A program made the position numbers and the translations under genes. Below, in pieces: positions 24,093 through 31,153 of a stretch of DNA of 37,959 nt. The notes under the pieces are model-generated. The model ran no database searches. It was not told the origin of the DNA and worked only from the letters and a program-made list of their open reading frames with translations. The stretch is from an uncultured Alistipes sp. GTDB lineage: Bacteria; Bacteroidota; Bacteroidia; Bacteroidales; Rikenellaceae. How positions within the stretch are numbered: position 1 is the stretch's first letter; the number at the start of each line of letters is the position of its first letter. The stretch covers positions 1 to 37,959 of the forward strand of contig CALURC010000011.1 of assembly GCA_944323075.1 (NCBI GenBank), in the 5' to 3' direction.

Positions 24093-25245
24093 CTAATATA
24101 GTTCCTAATCTGTTCCTATAATGATGCAGGAAGTTCTTGATAGCGTTACATACTCCATCAATTTCTTCCGATGAAATATAAGGGTGCATCGGCAGGGAGA
24201 GGACTGTATCGCACAATCTGCCGGCAACCGGACAGTCTGACTCGGGCAGTTTGGAGTCCTTGTAAGCTATCTGGCGATGTATTGGAGTCGGATAGTAGAC
24301 CATCGATGGGATTCCTTGCCTTTTAAGATATGCTTGCAACCCGTCACGTTCGGTTTTATTATTCATCTTGATGGTGTATTGTGCCCAGCTCGACAGAAAA
24401 CCGGATGGAACAACGGGTGTTTCCACAATGTTCGCCAGTCGAGTGGTGTATTCAGCTACAGCCTTGTTGACAGCCGCAAGCTCTCCGGCAAAAGCCTTCA
24501 ATTTGATTTGAAGAATAGAGGCCTGAATGGTGTCCAGGCGCGAGTTCATGCCAATACGGACATTTTCGTATTTGGAAGAGCCTTTCCCATGCATACGGTA
24601 GGAATCCATCAGCGCGGCCCATTCATCGTTGTCTGTGAAACAAGCTCCTCCGTCGCCATAGCATCCGAGCGGCTTGCTTGGAAAAAACGAAGTGGTTGAT
24701 ATGTCGCCGAAAGAACAACTGCGCTTGCCGTTTACAGCACTACCGAAACTTTGTGCTCCGTCTTCAAGTATGAGAAGACGGTACTTGTCTGCTATTCTGC
24801 GGATGGCAGGATAATCTGCCGGAAGCCCGAACAGGTCAACAGCTATGATGATTTTCGGAGTCAATTCTCCTTTCTGAATTGTCGCTTCAATTTTATTCTC
24901 AAGATCAATAGGGTTGATATTGAAGGTTTCACGGTCCACATCGATAAACACAGGGGTTGCGCCTTCCAATGAGACCGCTTCCGACGAGGCAAAAAAGGTA
25001 AAATCGGGGACGAACACGGCATCTCCCCGCTGGATGCCCCATGCTTTCAGAGCCAGCGTCAAGGCATCAGTGCCGCTGGCGCACGATATGCAATGTTTCG
25101 TGCCCGCATAGTCGGCCAGCTGTCTTTCAAGCTCCTTTACCTGAGGTCCCATTATATAGGCACCTGAGGCCGCCACATCAAGTATGGCCTTGTCTATGTC
25201 TGTCTTCAAGACTTGATATTGCTGTTTTAAGTCTCTGAATTGCAT
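24082..25245 (-). CDS. DegT/DnrJ/EryC1/StrS aminotransferase, WbpE-like
   Basis: 387 residues from ATG 25245; the family starts M(E/Q)F-DLK-Q, so I prefer this to a TTG two codons upstream. PLP-dependent sugar aminotransferase. The substrate and PLP segments are CASGTDALTLALKAWG near 57, DFTFFASSEAVSLEGATPVFID, LILEDGAQSFGS, and STTSFFPSKPLGCYGDGG with the PLP-binding lysine near 184. WbpE aminates the 3-keto product of WbpB with glutamate to UDP-GlcNAc(3NH2)A. It lies between the N-acetyltransferase gene (2-base gap) and the flippase gene (overlap). Confidence 0.9.
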   Translation of the reverse strand: MQFRDLKQQYQVLKTDIDKAILDVAASGAYIMGPQVKELERQLADYAGTKHCISCASGTDALTLALKAWGIQRGDAVFVPDFTFFASSEAVSLEGATPVFIDVDRETFNINPIDLENKIEATIQKGELTPKIIIAVDLFGLPADYPAIRRIADKYRLLILEDGAQSFGSAVNGKRSCSFGDISTTSFFPSKPLGCYGDGGACFTDNDEWAALMDSYRMHGKGSSKYENVRIGMNSRLDTIQASILQIKLKAFAGELAAVNKAVAEYTTRLANIVETPVVPSGFLSSWAQYTIKMNNKTERDGLQAYLKRQGIPSMVYYPTPIHRQIAYKDSKLPESDCPVAGRLCDTVLSLPMHPYISSEEIDGVCNAIKNFLHHYRNRLGTILDEL

Positions 25246-25247
25246 AG

Positions 25248-25814
25248 TCAATGCTTTTCTTTTAGATTCTCTCCGTCAGACGAATACTCTCTGCCGCACG
25301 GACATTTCAAAGTTTCATCGAGTCGCCGGCCACATTCACAAACCCATCCTATTTGCCGAGCAGGCACACCGGCCATAAGTGCATAGTCCCTGACATCTTT
25401 TGTCACCACGGCACCGGCAGCTATCAATGCACTGCGCCCTACGGTATGGCCGCAAATGATCGTACTGTTTGCCCCTAACGATGCTCCTTCTTTGATGAGT
25501 GTTCTGGCATATACACCATGCACCGGGAAATGAGCGCGCGGAGTCGTTACGTTGGTAAAACCCACAGACGGACCGCAAAATACATTGTCTTCAATTTCAA
25601 CACCTTCACATATCTGTACATTGTTTTGGATACGCACCCCGTTACCTATCCTGACATTGTTGTTGACATTCACGTTCTGTCCCAAGGAACAGTTGCGTCC
25701 TATTGAAGCACCAGTCTGCACATGACAGAAGTGCCATATCTTCGTACCGTCACCAATAATGACATTATCATCGATATAGCTTGACGGGTGTACAAAATAT
25801 TTCTTGTCTCCCAT
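25248..25814 (-). CDS. WbpD-like UDP-sugar N-acetyltransferase (left-handed beta helix)
   Basis: 188 residues of hexapeptide repeats, for example YIDDNVIIGDGTKIWHFCHVQTGASIG split over several turns, then NNVRIGNGVRIQNNVQICEGVEIEDNV. It resembles WbpD/WlbB, which acetylates the 3-amino group of UDP-GlcNAc(3NH2)A using acetyl-CoA. A short cysteine-rich tail (CECGRRLDETLKCPCGREY) could bind zinc and is found in related proteins. It lies 10 bases after the wbpA-like stop. Together with the WbpA-, WbpB- and WbpE-like genes it completes UDP-2,3-diacetamido-glucuronic acid synthesis. Confidence 0.9.
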   Translation of the reverse strand: MGDKKYFVHPSSYIDDNVIIGDGTKIWHFCHVQTGASIGRNCSLGQNVNVNNNVRIGNGVRIQNNVQICEGVEIEDNVFCGPSVGFTNVTTPRAHFPVHGVYARTLIKEGASLGANSTIICGHTVGRSALIAAGAVVTKDVRDYALMAGVPARQIGWVCECGRRLDETLKCPCGREYSSDGENLKEKH

Positions 25815-25824
25815 GTGCAGATAA

Positions 25825-27168
25825 TTAAAGCCGTTCTATATTGCTCTTGTCGGCAAGGTCCCTGGTGGCGTTCCTCGTGTCGAAGACAACTTTTGCATTA
25901 TGCCTTATAAATTCATAGTCCGCCCCGTCAGGAGGGGCAGTAGTAATAACCACTAAATCAACACTTTGGATAAGCCCGGCGGTCAATTCCCTTTCTCCCT
26001 CATAAACTTTGCCGCGATGGATGAATCTGGGAATATTCGGATCGAAGAACAGGACATCAGCTCCTTCCGTGCGCAACTTGCCAATGATACGGATTACAGG
26101 AGACTCCCGGTAATCATCGGTATCCGGCTTGTAAGCTACTCCGAAGACAAGTATTTTTGAACTGTTGATCGGTTTGCGGAAGCGGCGGCCGAGTATTTCT
26201 CCGATACGTTCCACACAGTATTCGGGCATACGGTCATTGACAGCCATCGATGCCTCTATCGTCGAAAACCGGAATCCGTACGCACTCGCTTTATAATTCA
26301 AGAAACGAGGATCAACCGGTATGCAGTGACCGCCCACTCCGGGACCGGGATAGAATGAGGCGAAACCGAAAGGTTTGGTTTTCGCAGCTTCTATCACCTC
26401 CCATATATCAATATCCATCTTATTGCAGAAAATGGCGAACTCGTTGATCAGAGCTATATTGACGTTACGGTAAGCATTCTCCAGCATTTTGGTCATTTCC
26501 GCCACGGCGGGAGTGGATGTACGGAATACCTTGTTATCCAGCACCGCCTCATACATGGCAGAGATAAGTTCGCAGGCATCAGTTCCGATACCGCCCACCA
26601 CTTTAGGTATATTCTTCGTTTTATAGACTGAATTGCCCGGATCTACACGTTCTGGAGAGAAACCGAGCCAGAAATCCTCGCCGCATTTCAGACCGGATGA
26701 TTCGAGGATAGGTTTTACAAGTTCCTCGGTGGTACCGGGATAGGTGGTAGATTCAAGGACTACCATCATTCCTTTGCGGAGGTTTTCCGCTATTGATTTT
26801 AATGATGATTCCACATAACTGATATCAGGCTGCCGGTGTGCATCAAGTGGTGTCGGAACACATACAGCCACAAAATCGGCTTTGCCTATTTCGCTTAAAT
26901 CTGCGGTAGCGACAAGCATACCTTTTTCGACAAGCATTTTCAAGTCGGAATCGTCGACATCTCCGATATAGCTGTGCCCCTGATTGACCGAATCGACCTT
27001 CTCTTTCTTAACGTCAAAACCTATGGTCTTAAATCCGGCTTTTGCCACTTCTACAGCCAACGGCAATCCTACATAGCCAAGACCGATAACTCCTGCCACG
27101 AGTTCCCGATCGGCAATTTTCTTCAATAGAATTTCTATAATATTATCGCTAAATTTAGTGTAATTCAT
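25825..27168 (-). CDS. wbpA: UDP-N-acetyl-D-glucosamine 6-dehydrogenase (WbpA-like)
   Basis: 447-residue UDP-glucose/GDP-mannose dehydrogenase family enzyme. The NAD fold reads GVIGLGYVGLPLAVEVAKAGF near residue 23. The family segments VCVPTPLD, ESTTYPGTTEELV, FSPERVDPGN and TPAVAEMTKMLENAYRNVNIALINEF are followed by the catalytic cysteine in PGPGVGGHCIPVDP near 278. It oxidises C6 of a UDP-N-acetylhexosamine to the acid. In this context UDP-GlcNAc (WbpA) is more likely than UDP-ManNAc (WecC), since wbpB/D/E-like genes follow. Its start codon overlaps the DUF4121 stop, and a Shine-Dalgarno-like AAAGGAAA lies just upstream. Confidence 0.88.
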   Translation of the reverse strand: MNYTKFSDNIIEILLKKIADRELVAGVIGLGYVGLPLAVEVAKAGFKTIGFDVKKEKVDSVNQGHSYIGDVDDSDLKMLVEKGMLVATADLSEIGKADFVAVCVPTPLDAHRQPDISYVESSLKSIAENLRKGMMVVLESTTYPGTTEELVKPILESSGLKCGEDFWLGFSPERVDPGNSVYKTKNIPKVVGGIGTDACELISAMYEAVLDNKVFRTSTPAVAEMTKMLENAYRNVNIALINEFAIFCNKMDIDIWEVIEAAKTKPFGFASFYPGPGVGGHCIPVDPRFLNYKASAYGFRFSTIEASMAVNDRMPEYCVERIGEILGRRFRKPINSSKILVFGVAYKPDTDDYRESPVIRIIGKLRTEGADVLFFDPNIPRFIHRGKVYEGERELTAGLIQSVDLVVITTAPPDGADYEFIRHNAKVVFDTRNATRDLADKSNIERL

Positions 27169-27947
27169 TTTCCTTTAAATATTTTCGGAGATCGGGCTTG
27201 ATAACACCTATTCTCAACTGGCAAGTGCAAAATTACGAATTTTCGTTGATAGTGTCTTATATTTGAGCGATTTATTTTGCTTTTCCACACGATGTTGTTT
27301 TCCCAGTTGCCTTTGAATACCGTTCCCTCGTAGTCCTTCAGGAATTGCCGGAACTCTTTTTCATCACTGAAAGCTGCATCAAAACCTTGATAGAGATTTC
27401 TTGCGGAGCCGCTTGTGTCTTTGGTGAGGTAGAATTTCCGGTAAGTTTCGGTAGTGAAGTTCCCATATTTGGGATTGGGCTCGGCATAGAACCATAATGG
27501 CACTTTGGCTATGAATGTCACTGCACCATTGCCACACGCGCCGCAATGTCCCCAGTCTTTGAACGCACCTTCCGTCCATTTCAGGAACTTCATATCTTCC
27601 GGATTCACTCCGTGGAATGCCCCTCCGCTGACGCTCAGACGGATATTCCCGTCTTGTTCCCACACGAAAGGCACATACGGCTGTTCGCATATTGAAAGAT
27701 GCCCTTCCTTTGTGTGGTGTAAATTCTCAATGAGGGCGTTTCCGTAATAATCCCCGTCTTCGGTCACATAGACCAACCTGTCTCCGATTTGCGGTGTAAC
27801 CTCCGAACGTGTACGTTCGATGAGTTCAACATAGTTGTTGGCCATATCGACATCTTCCTGTGTCAGCCAATGTTCATTGTCGTATGAAACATTCCGTTCC
27901 CTGAGTGTTTCGATACTGTACTTTTCTTTTGTTGCCTGCTGTAACAT
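27165..27947 (-). CDS. DUF4121-family protein of mobile elements
   Basis: 260 residues matching DUF4121 as I know it from Bacteroidetes conjugative elements: NVSYDNEHWLTQEDVDMANNY, SEVTPQIGDRLVYVTEDGDYYGNALIE, SVSGGAFHGVNPEDMKFLKWTEGAFKDWG with CGACGNGAV, then KVPLWFYAEPNPKYGNFTTETYRKFYL and FRQFLKDYEGTVFKGNW. Its function is unknown. The last 30 or so residues (after NNIVWKSK) look less ordered and may be read-through across a junction with the glycan genes. The gene lies at the head of the cluster and overlaps the wbpA-like start, so it may share the transcript. A 146-nt structured leader precedes it. Confidence 0.8.
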   Translation of the reverse strand: MLQQATKEKYSIETLRERNVSYDNEHWLTQEDVDMANNYVELIERTRSEVTPQIGDRLVYVTEDGDYYGNALIENLHHTKEGHLSICEQPYVPFVWEQDGNIRLSVSGGAFHGVNPEDMKFLKWTEGAFKDWGHCGACGNGAVTFIAKVPLWFYAEPNPKYGNFTTETYRKFYLTKDTSGSARNLYQGFDAAFSDEKEFRQFLKDYEGTVFKGNWENNIVWKSKINRSNIRHYQRKFVILHLPVENRCYQARSPKIFKGK

Positions 27948-27997
27948 GACAATTGATTTTTGTTAGTCCGGCTTTTCGGGGCCGGAGTTCCCGTAAC

Positions 27998-28143
27998 TAC
28001 AGGCTGTAAAAGGCCGTGTCCCGTACATGCAAGGTTGGCGGGAAAAATACCGAAAGCCCCCCGGACGAGGATGATTTTTCCACGACACCCGGAGGGCTTG
28101 ACCTTGCATTGTACGAGCAGGACACGGATTACCTTTGCCTGTG
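27998..28143. ncRNA. Large imperfect inverted repeat, possible structured leader RNA
   Basis: Nested matching arms over 146 bases: ACAGGC/GCCTGT (27999-28004/28137-28142), AAAGG/CCTTT, CCGTGTCC/GGACACGG (28014-28021/28120-28127), GTAC/GTAC, TGCAAGGT/ACCTTGCA (28028-28035/28101-28108) and AGCCCCCCGG/CCGGAGGGCT (28055-28064/28089-28098, one mismatch). A second helix, GGAAAAAT/ATTTTTCC (28041-28048/28074-28081), crosses the last one, so it would form either a pseudoknot or an alternative fold. It lies 50 bases upstream of the DUF4121 start, on the 5' side of its mRNA. A regulatory or cis-acting mobile-element RNA is inferred. No known family is recognised. Confidence 0.5.
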
Positions 28144-28251
28144 AGTTAGGAGGACTCGGCTGCGGTATGGCTGTTCTGTCTGATATGGATTATTTCATAG
28201 ATTTATAACGAGATTATGCCCGGAAAATTCCGGTATTCTCGGAAAAAATGC

Positions 28252-28259
28252 TATCTTTG
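28252..28259 (+). promoter_or_regulatory. -7 promoter box pointing out of the element
   Basis: TATCTTTG, 28 bases before the small frame at 28287. The palindrome at 28220-28233 sits where a repressor could cover the -33 region. Confidence 0.45.
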
Positions 28260-28286
28260 CATCAAGATAAAGAGTTATTTGAAAGC

Positions 28287-28379
28287 ATGAGGAATATAGT
28301 GATTCTGAACAGTCTGGCATTTTCTTATCCGTTGCCCGTTCTCATGCGAGTTGAATATAATTCGTTGATAGTCAAATAA
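28287..28379 (+). CDS. Small 30-residue frame across the candidate att site, uncertain
   Basis: ATG at 28287 to TAA at 28377-28379, protein start MRNIVILNSLAFSYPLPVLM. It follows a -7 box. The frame runs through the right 13-bp repeat, so it may be the 5' end of an element gene cut at the junction. No similarity is recognised. Confidence 0.25.
   Translation: MRNIVILNSLAFSYPLPVLMRVEYNSLIVK
28324..28336. repeat. Right copy of the 13-bp direct repeat, candidate attachment site
   Basis: CTTATCCGTTGCC, identical and in the same orientation as at 18175-18187; the two copies start 10,149 bases apart. Flanking bases differ on both sides, so the identity is limited to these 13. Confidence 0.4.
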
Positions 28380-28396
28380 AATCCCCCAAACTATCA

Positions 28397-28427
28397 CAAA
28401 TATACGTATTTATATCGGCTAATCCAA
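28397..28427 (-). promoter_or_regulatory. Promoter on the minus strand upstream of the DUF4121/glycan genes
   Basis: On the minus strand TTG (28425-28427), a 20-base spacer, then TATATTTG (28397-28404). It points toward the DUF4121 gene 450 bases away, but lies outside the candidate att repeat, so it may drive the cluster from chromosomal DNA. Confidence 0.5.
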
Positions 28428-28654
28428 TAAATTCAGAAGAGTTTTATTATTTCTGTGAACTTTATTTATAAAAAGATGTCATAAATTGTGAATAAAAGGT
28501 GTAATATATTCTGTATGTTTTTGGGCTTTTTTAGATTGTGCAGAGATTTTATTCATTTTGAAGAATGATGTGAATGAGGGTTGGAATGATGAATATGAAT
28601 TTTTATAATGATGACTTGTAGTGTTTTATATCGATAGATAGATTTGCTGCAAAT

Positions 28655-28689
28655 AAAAAAGGATCTGCAATTTTTGCAGGTCCTTTTTT
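28655..28689 (-). terminator. Intrinsic terminator after icd
   Basis: Stem AAAAAAGGATCTGCAA (28655-28670) and TTGCAGGTCCTTTTTT (28674-28689) with one G-T pair and a 3-base loop. T-runs on both strands; it lies 22 bases past the icd stop. Confidence 0.85.
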
Positions 28690-28710
28690 ATTTTTTGTAT
28701 GGCTATCTCT

Positions 28711-29937
28711 TTAGGCGAGTTTGTTTCGTAAACCTTCGTCCAATGCATCCAGAAACTCTTGTGTGTTCAAATAGTCGGCTCGGGTCACCTTTCCTCCTTT
28801 TACCAACATTGCCAAATCCTTGGTCATCTTACCCGACTCTACGGTTTCGACGCATACCGACTCGAGGGCTTGGGCAAAGCGGGCCAATTCAGCGTTGTCG
28901 TCCAACGCAGCACGGTGGCTCAATCCGCGGGTCCATGCGAAAATCGATGCGATCGGGTTGGTCGAGGTCTCTTCCCCTTTTTGGTGCAGACGATAGTGGC
29001 GGGTAACGGTGCCGTGTGCGGCTTCAGCTTCCATTGTCTTGCCGTCAGGGGTGATCAGGACCGAAGTCATCAGACCCAACGATCCGAAGCCTTGGGCTAC
29101 CGTATCCGATTGTACGTCACCGTCGTAGTTCTTGCAGGCCCATACGAACCCTCCGTTCCACTTCAGAGCGGATGCGACCATGTCGTCGATCAGCCGGTGT
29201 TCGTAGGTCAGTCCCAGCGCATCCATACGCTCCTTGTAATCGGTGCGGTAGATCTCCTCGAAAATATCCTTGAACCGGCCGTCGTATTTTTTCAGAATCG
29301 TGTTCTTCGTACTCAGATAAAGCGGCCATTTTTTGTTCAGCGCCATGTTGAAACAAGCGTGGGCAAAACCGCGGATCGAAGCATCCGTATTGTACATGCA
29401 GAGAGCTACACCGTCTCCCTTGTAGTCATATACCTCCCACGATTGGGTGGTCCCGTCCTCACCGGTGAAGGTCATGGTCAATTTCCCGGGGCCGTGCGTA
29501 ACCACGTCCGTAGCCCGATACTGATCGCCGAATGCGTGACGGCCGATGCAGATCGGTTGGGTCCATCCGGGAACCAGACGTGGAACGTTTCGGCAGATAA
29601 TGGGTTCGCGGAAGACCGTACCGTCCAGAATGTTCCGGATTGTTCCGTTTGGCGATTTCCACATTTTTTTCAGTCCGAACTCTTTCACGCGGGCTTCGTC
29701 CGGGGTGATCGTGGCGCATTTGATCCCCACGTTGTATTTCTTGATGGCTTCGGCTGCCTCTACCGTGACCCGATCATCGGTTGCATCCCGGTTCTGGATG
29801 CTCAAATCGAAATATTCGATCTTCAGATCGAGGTAGGGAAGGATCAGTTTGTCTTTGATGAATTTCCAGATGACCCGTGTCATCTCGTCTCCGTCCAGCT
29901 CTACGACCGGGCGATCCACTTTGATTTTCGCTTTCAT
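28711..29937 (-). CDS. icd: NADP-dependent isocitrate dehydrogenase
   Basis: 408-residue isocitrate dehydrogenase of the homodimeric type II group (related to eukaryotic NADP enzymes), converting isocitrate to 2-oxoglutarate and CO2. Family marks: [21 protein letters not shown] at the start; the substrate loop [20 protein letters not shown] near 95, with the serine and arginines that hold isocitrate; [14 protein letters not shown] with the catalytic lysine near 211; IDDMVA with metal-binding aspartates near 250; and the coenzyme segment [12 protein letters not shown] near 305, whose residues fit NADP. The length is normal. It has its own promoter (29965-29995) and terminator. Confidence 0.96.
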   Translation of the reverse strand: MKAKIKVDRPVVELDGDEMTRVIWKFIKDKLILPYLDLKIEYFDLSIQNRDATDDRVTVEAAEAIKKYNVGIKCATITPDEARVKEFGLKKMWKSPNGTIRNILDGTVFREPIICRNVPRLVPGWTQPICIGRHAFGDQYRATDVVTHGPGKLTMTFTGEDGTTQSWEVYDYKGDGVALCMYNTDASIRGFAHACFNMALNKKWPLYLSTKNTILKKYDGRFKDIFEEIYRTDYKERMDALGLTYEHRLIDDMVASALKWNGGFVWACKNYDGDVQSDTVAQGFGSLGLMTSVLITPDGKTMEAEAAHGTVTRHYRLHQKGEETSTNPIASIFAWTRGLSHRAALDDNAELARFAQALESVCVETVESGKMTKDLAMLVKGGKVTRADYLNTQEFLDALDEGLRNKLA

Positions 29938-29964
29938 GCGGCAATTTTATTTTCGTGTTTCGCA

Positions 29965-29995
29965 CAAAGGTAAGCCAAATTATCGGTTTGTGCAA
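29965..29995 (-). promoter_or_regulatory. Promoter for icd
   Basis: On the minus strand TTG (29993-29995), a 20-base spacer, then TACCTTTG (29965-29972), 28 bases before the start codon. Confidence 0.75.
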
Positions 29996-30052
29996 TCCGT
30001 GTCACGACGGTCCGGTTCGACGGTGCGCCGCGCGTTCAAGCTTCTGTCGTCC

Positions 30053-30085
30053 AAAAAAAAGACGATCGCCGAATGCGATCGTCTT
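30053..30085 (-). terminator. Intrinsic terminator, minus strand
   Basis: Perfect 11-bp stem AAGACGATCGC (30059-30069) and GCGATCGTCTT (30075-30085) with a 5-base loop, followed on the minus strand by a run of T (30053-30060). It would have ended the gene whose remnant lies at 30268-30441. Confidence 0.85.
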
Positions 30086-30267
30086 GTATTCCAAAAAAGC
30101 CCCGTAGAGAAGTTGCGAACCATGTCCGCTCTACCAGTGAATAAGAAAAACATAACAAAATCATATGCACGAAACATACCAAAGATAGATACTATCCCCT
30201 TTCTCGTACGGGGCTGCCTGTGGTATAAACAAGTTTTGTGCCGCGATTTTGTGTGTCGACTTCTGGA

Positions 30268-30441
30268 TTAGCGTTCCGACTGTTTCAGGTAGTTCAGGGC
30301 GGTGACGTAGGTTCCTGCTGTCCAGTCCATCATCGTCGGCATGTCGTATTCGTTGCTGACGTTGTATTTTCCCCAAAGGTTGTGCTTCAATTCACTTGCA
30401 AACAGTCGTGATGAATAATAATACGGGGTTGAATAGAAATT
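30268..30441 (-). pseudogene. 3' remnant of a larger deleted gene
   Basis: A 57-residue open frame ending in TAA, preceded directly by an in-frame stop and with no start codon. It reads like the compact C-terminus of a larger protein: PYYYSSRLFASELKHNLWG, then KYNVSNEYDMPTMMDWTAGT and YVTALNYLKQSER. The tyrosine- and tryptophan-rich text is unlike a random frame. The family is not recognised; a carbohydrate-active enzyme is only a thought. In another frame, ATG 30445 starts MKFLFNPVLLFITTVCK and stops, which looks like a signal peptide and could be the gene's other end brought close by deletion. It lies between the frr terminator and its own probable terminator at 30053. Confidence 0.45.
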
Positions 30442-30467
30442 TCATGGTCGGTCTGTTGTAATTATAG

Positions 30468-30513
30468 AAAAATCATCACTCCAGTTGCATTTTGCTTCGG
30501 AGTGATGATTTTT
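30468..30513. terminator. Bidirectional terminator after frr
   Basis: Stem AAAAATCATCACTCC (30468-30482) and GGAGTGATGATTTTT (30499-30513) around a 16-base loop, with T-runs on both strands. It lies 29 bases past the frr stop. Confidence 0.85.
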
Positions 30514-30541
30514 TATACTGTTTCGAAATTTTTTCCAAAAA

Positions 30542-31102
30542 CTAAACGGTCATGATTTCGGCCTCCTTTGCGGCAAAAAGATCGTCGACCTTCTTCATGT
30601 ATTTGTCGGTTAACTTTTGGGCGGAAGTTTCACCGTCTTTGGCAACGTCTTCGGGCATACCCTCTTTCTGTGCCTTTTTAAAAGCTTCCACCATGTCACG
30701 ACGGATACCTCTCAAGCTAACCCGTGCAGTTTCCGTGTCGGCCTTAATCTGTTTGACCAGTTCTTTGCGTCGCTCTTCGGTCAAAGGAGGTATGTTCAGG
30801 CGGATCTGTTCGCCGTTGTTCGATGGCGTTAGTCCGATGTTGGCTACCAATATTGCCTTTTCCAATGGGGCGATCATCTTTTTCTCCCACGGCTGAACCA
30901 AAACGGTCCGTGCGTCCGGAACCGTGATGCTTGCAACCTGTGATATGGGGGTCGGTGTCCCGTAGTAGTCAACCATGATCCCATTAAGTATATTGGTGCT
31001 GGCTTTCCCTGCACGAACCGAGGCAAGCTCGTCGGTCAAGAAAACGATCACTTTGTCCATCTTTTCTTGAGCTGCGTCCAGAATTTGTTTTGTCTCTACC
31101 AT
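30542..31102 (-). CDS. frr: Ribosome recycling factor
   Basis: 186 residues, the usual RRF length. With EF-G it splits the ribosome after termination. Family text: KMDKVIVFLTDELASVRAGKAS near 15 (arm helix), VDYYGTPTPISQVASITVPDARTVLVQPW in two stretches near 47-75, IRLNIPPLTEERRKELVKQIK near 103 and VSLRGIRRDMVEAFKKAQKEG near 127. It follows pyrH by 51 bases on the same strand; pyrH-frr is a conserved bacterial pair. Confidence 0.97.
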   Translation of the reverse strand: MVETKQILDAAQEKMDKVIVFLTDELASVRAGKASTNILNGIMVDYYGTPTPISQVASITVPDARTVLVQPWEKKMIAPLEKAILVANIGLTPSNNGEQIRLNIPPLTEERRKELVKQIKADTETARVSLRGIRRDMVEAFKKAQKEGMPEDVAKDGETSAQKLTDKYMKKVDDLFAAKEAEIMTV

Positions 31103-31153
31103 CGTATCTTCTCTTTAAAATTAATTTTTATTTGCTGTGTGAGGGGGTGATTT

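Larger units (their letters stand above)
27948..28710. other. Long non-coding stretch at the right edge of the element remnant
   Basis: It holds, in order, the 146-nt inverted repeat (27998-28143), a palindrome CCGGAA-AA-TTCCGG (28220-28233), a plus-strand -7 box (28252), a 30-codon frame (28287-28379), the right 13-bp repeat (28324-28336), a minus-strand promoter (28397-28427) and the icd terminator (28655-28689). From 28430 to 28650 it is very AT-rich and I see nothing else. Confidence 0.5.
29938..30267. other. Non-coding gap between icd and the gene remnant
   Basis: It holds the icd promoter (29965-29995), a strong terminator (30053-30085), a 9-bp inverted repeat AGCCCCGTA/TACGGGGCT (30098-30106/30207-30215) and a minus-strand -7 box TATCTTTG (30179-30186). 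The two minus-strand frames here are read-through of these signals and I do not count them as genes. Confidence 0.5.

Noticed and set aside
18024-28406. Second shared 11-mer ACAAATATACG at 18025 and 28396 as a further att repeat
   Set aside because: Both copies are the reverse of a TATATTTG promoter box with the following bases, so promoter function explains them better.
28759-29973. 404-codon plus-strand frame opposite icd
   Set aside because: Long only because the codon bias of icd leaves the opposite strand open. icd is certain and the antisense text has no domain.
29980-30177. Minus-strand 65-codon frame after a TATCTTTG box
   Set aside because: It runs through the terminator stem at 30053-30085 and its text reflects that hairpin. 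The piece ACTGGTAGAGC looks like a tRNA D-arm, but no tRNA can be completed around it.
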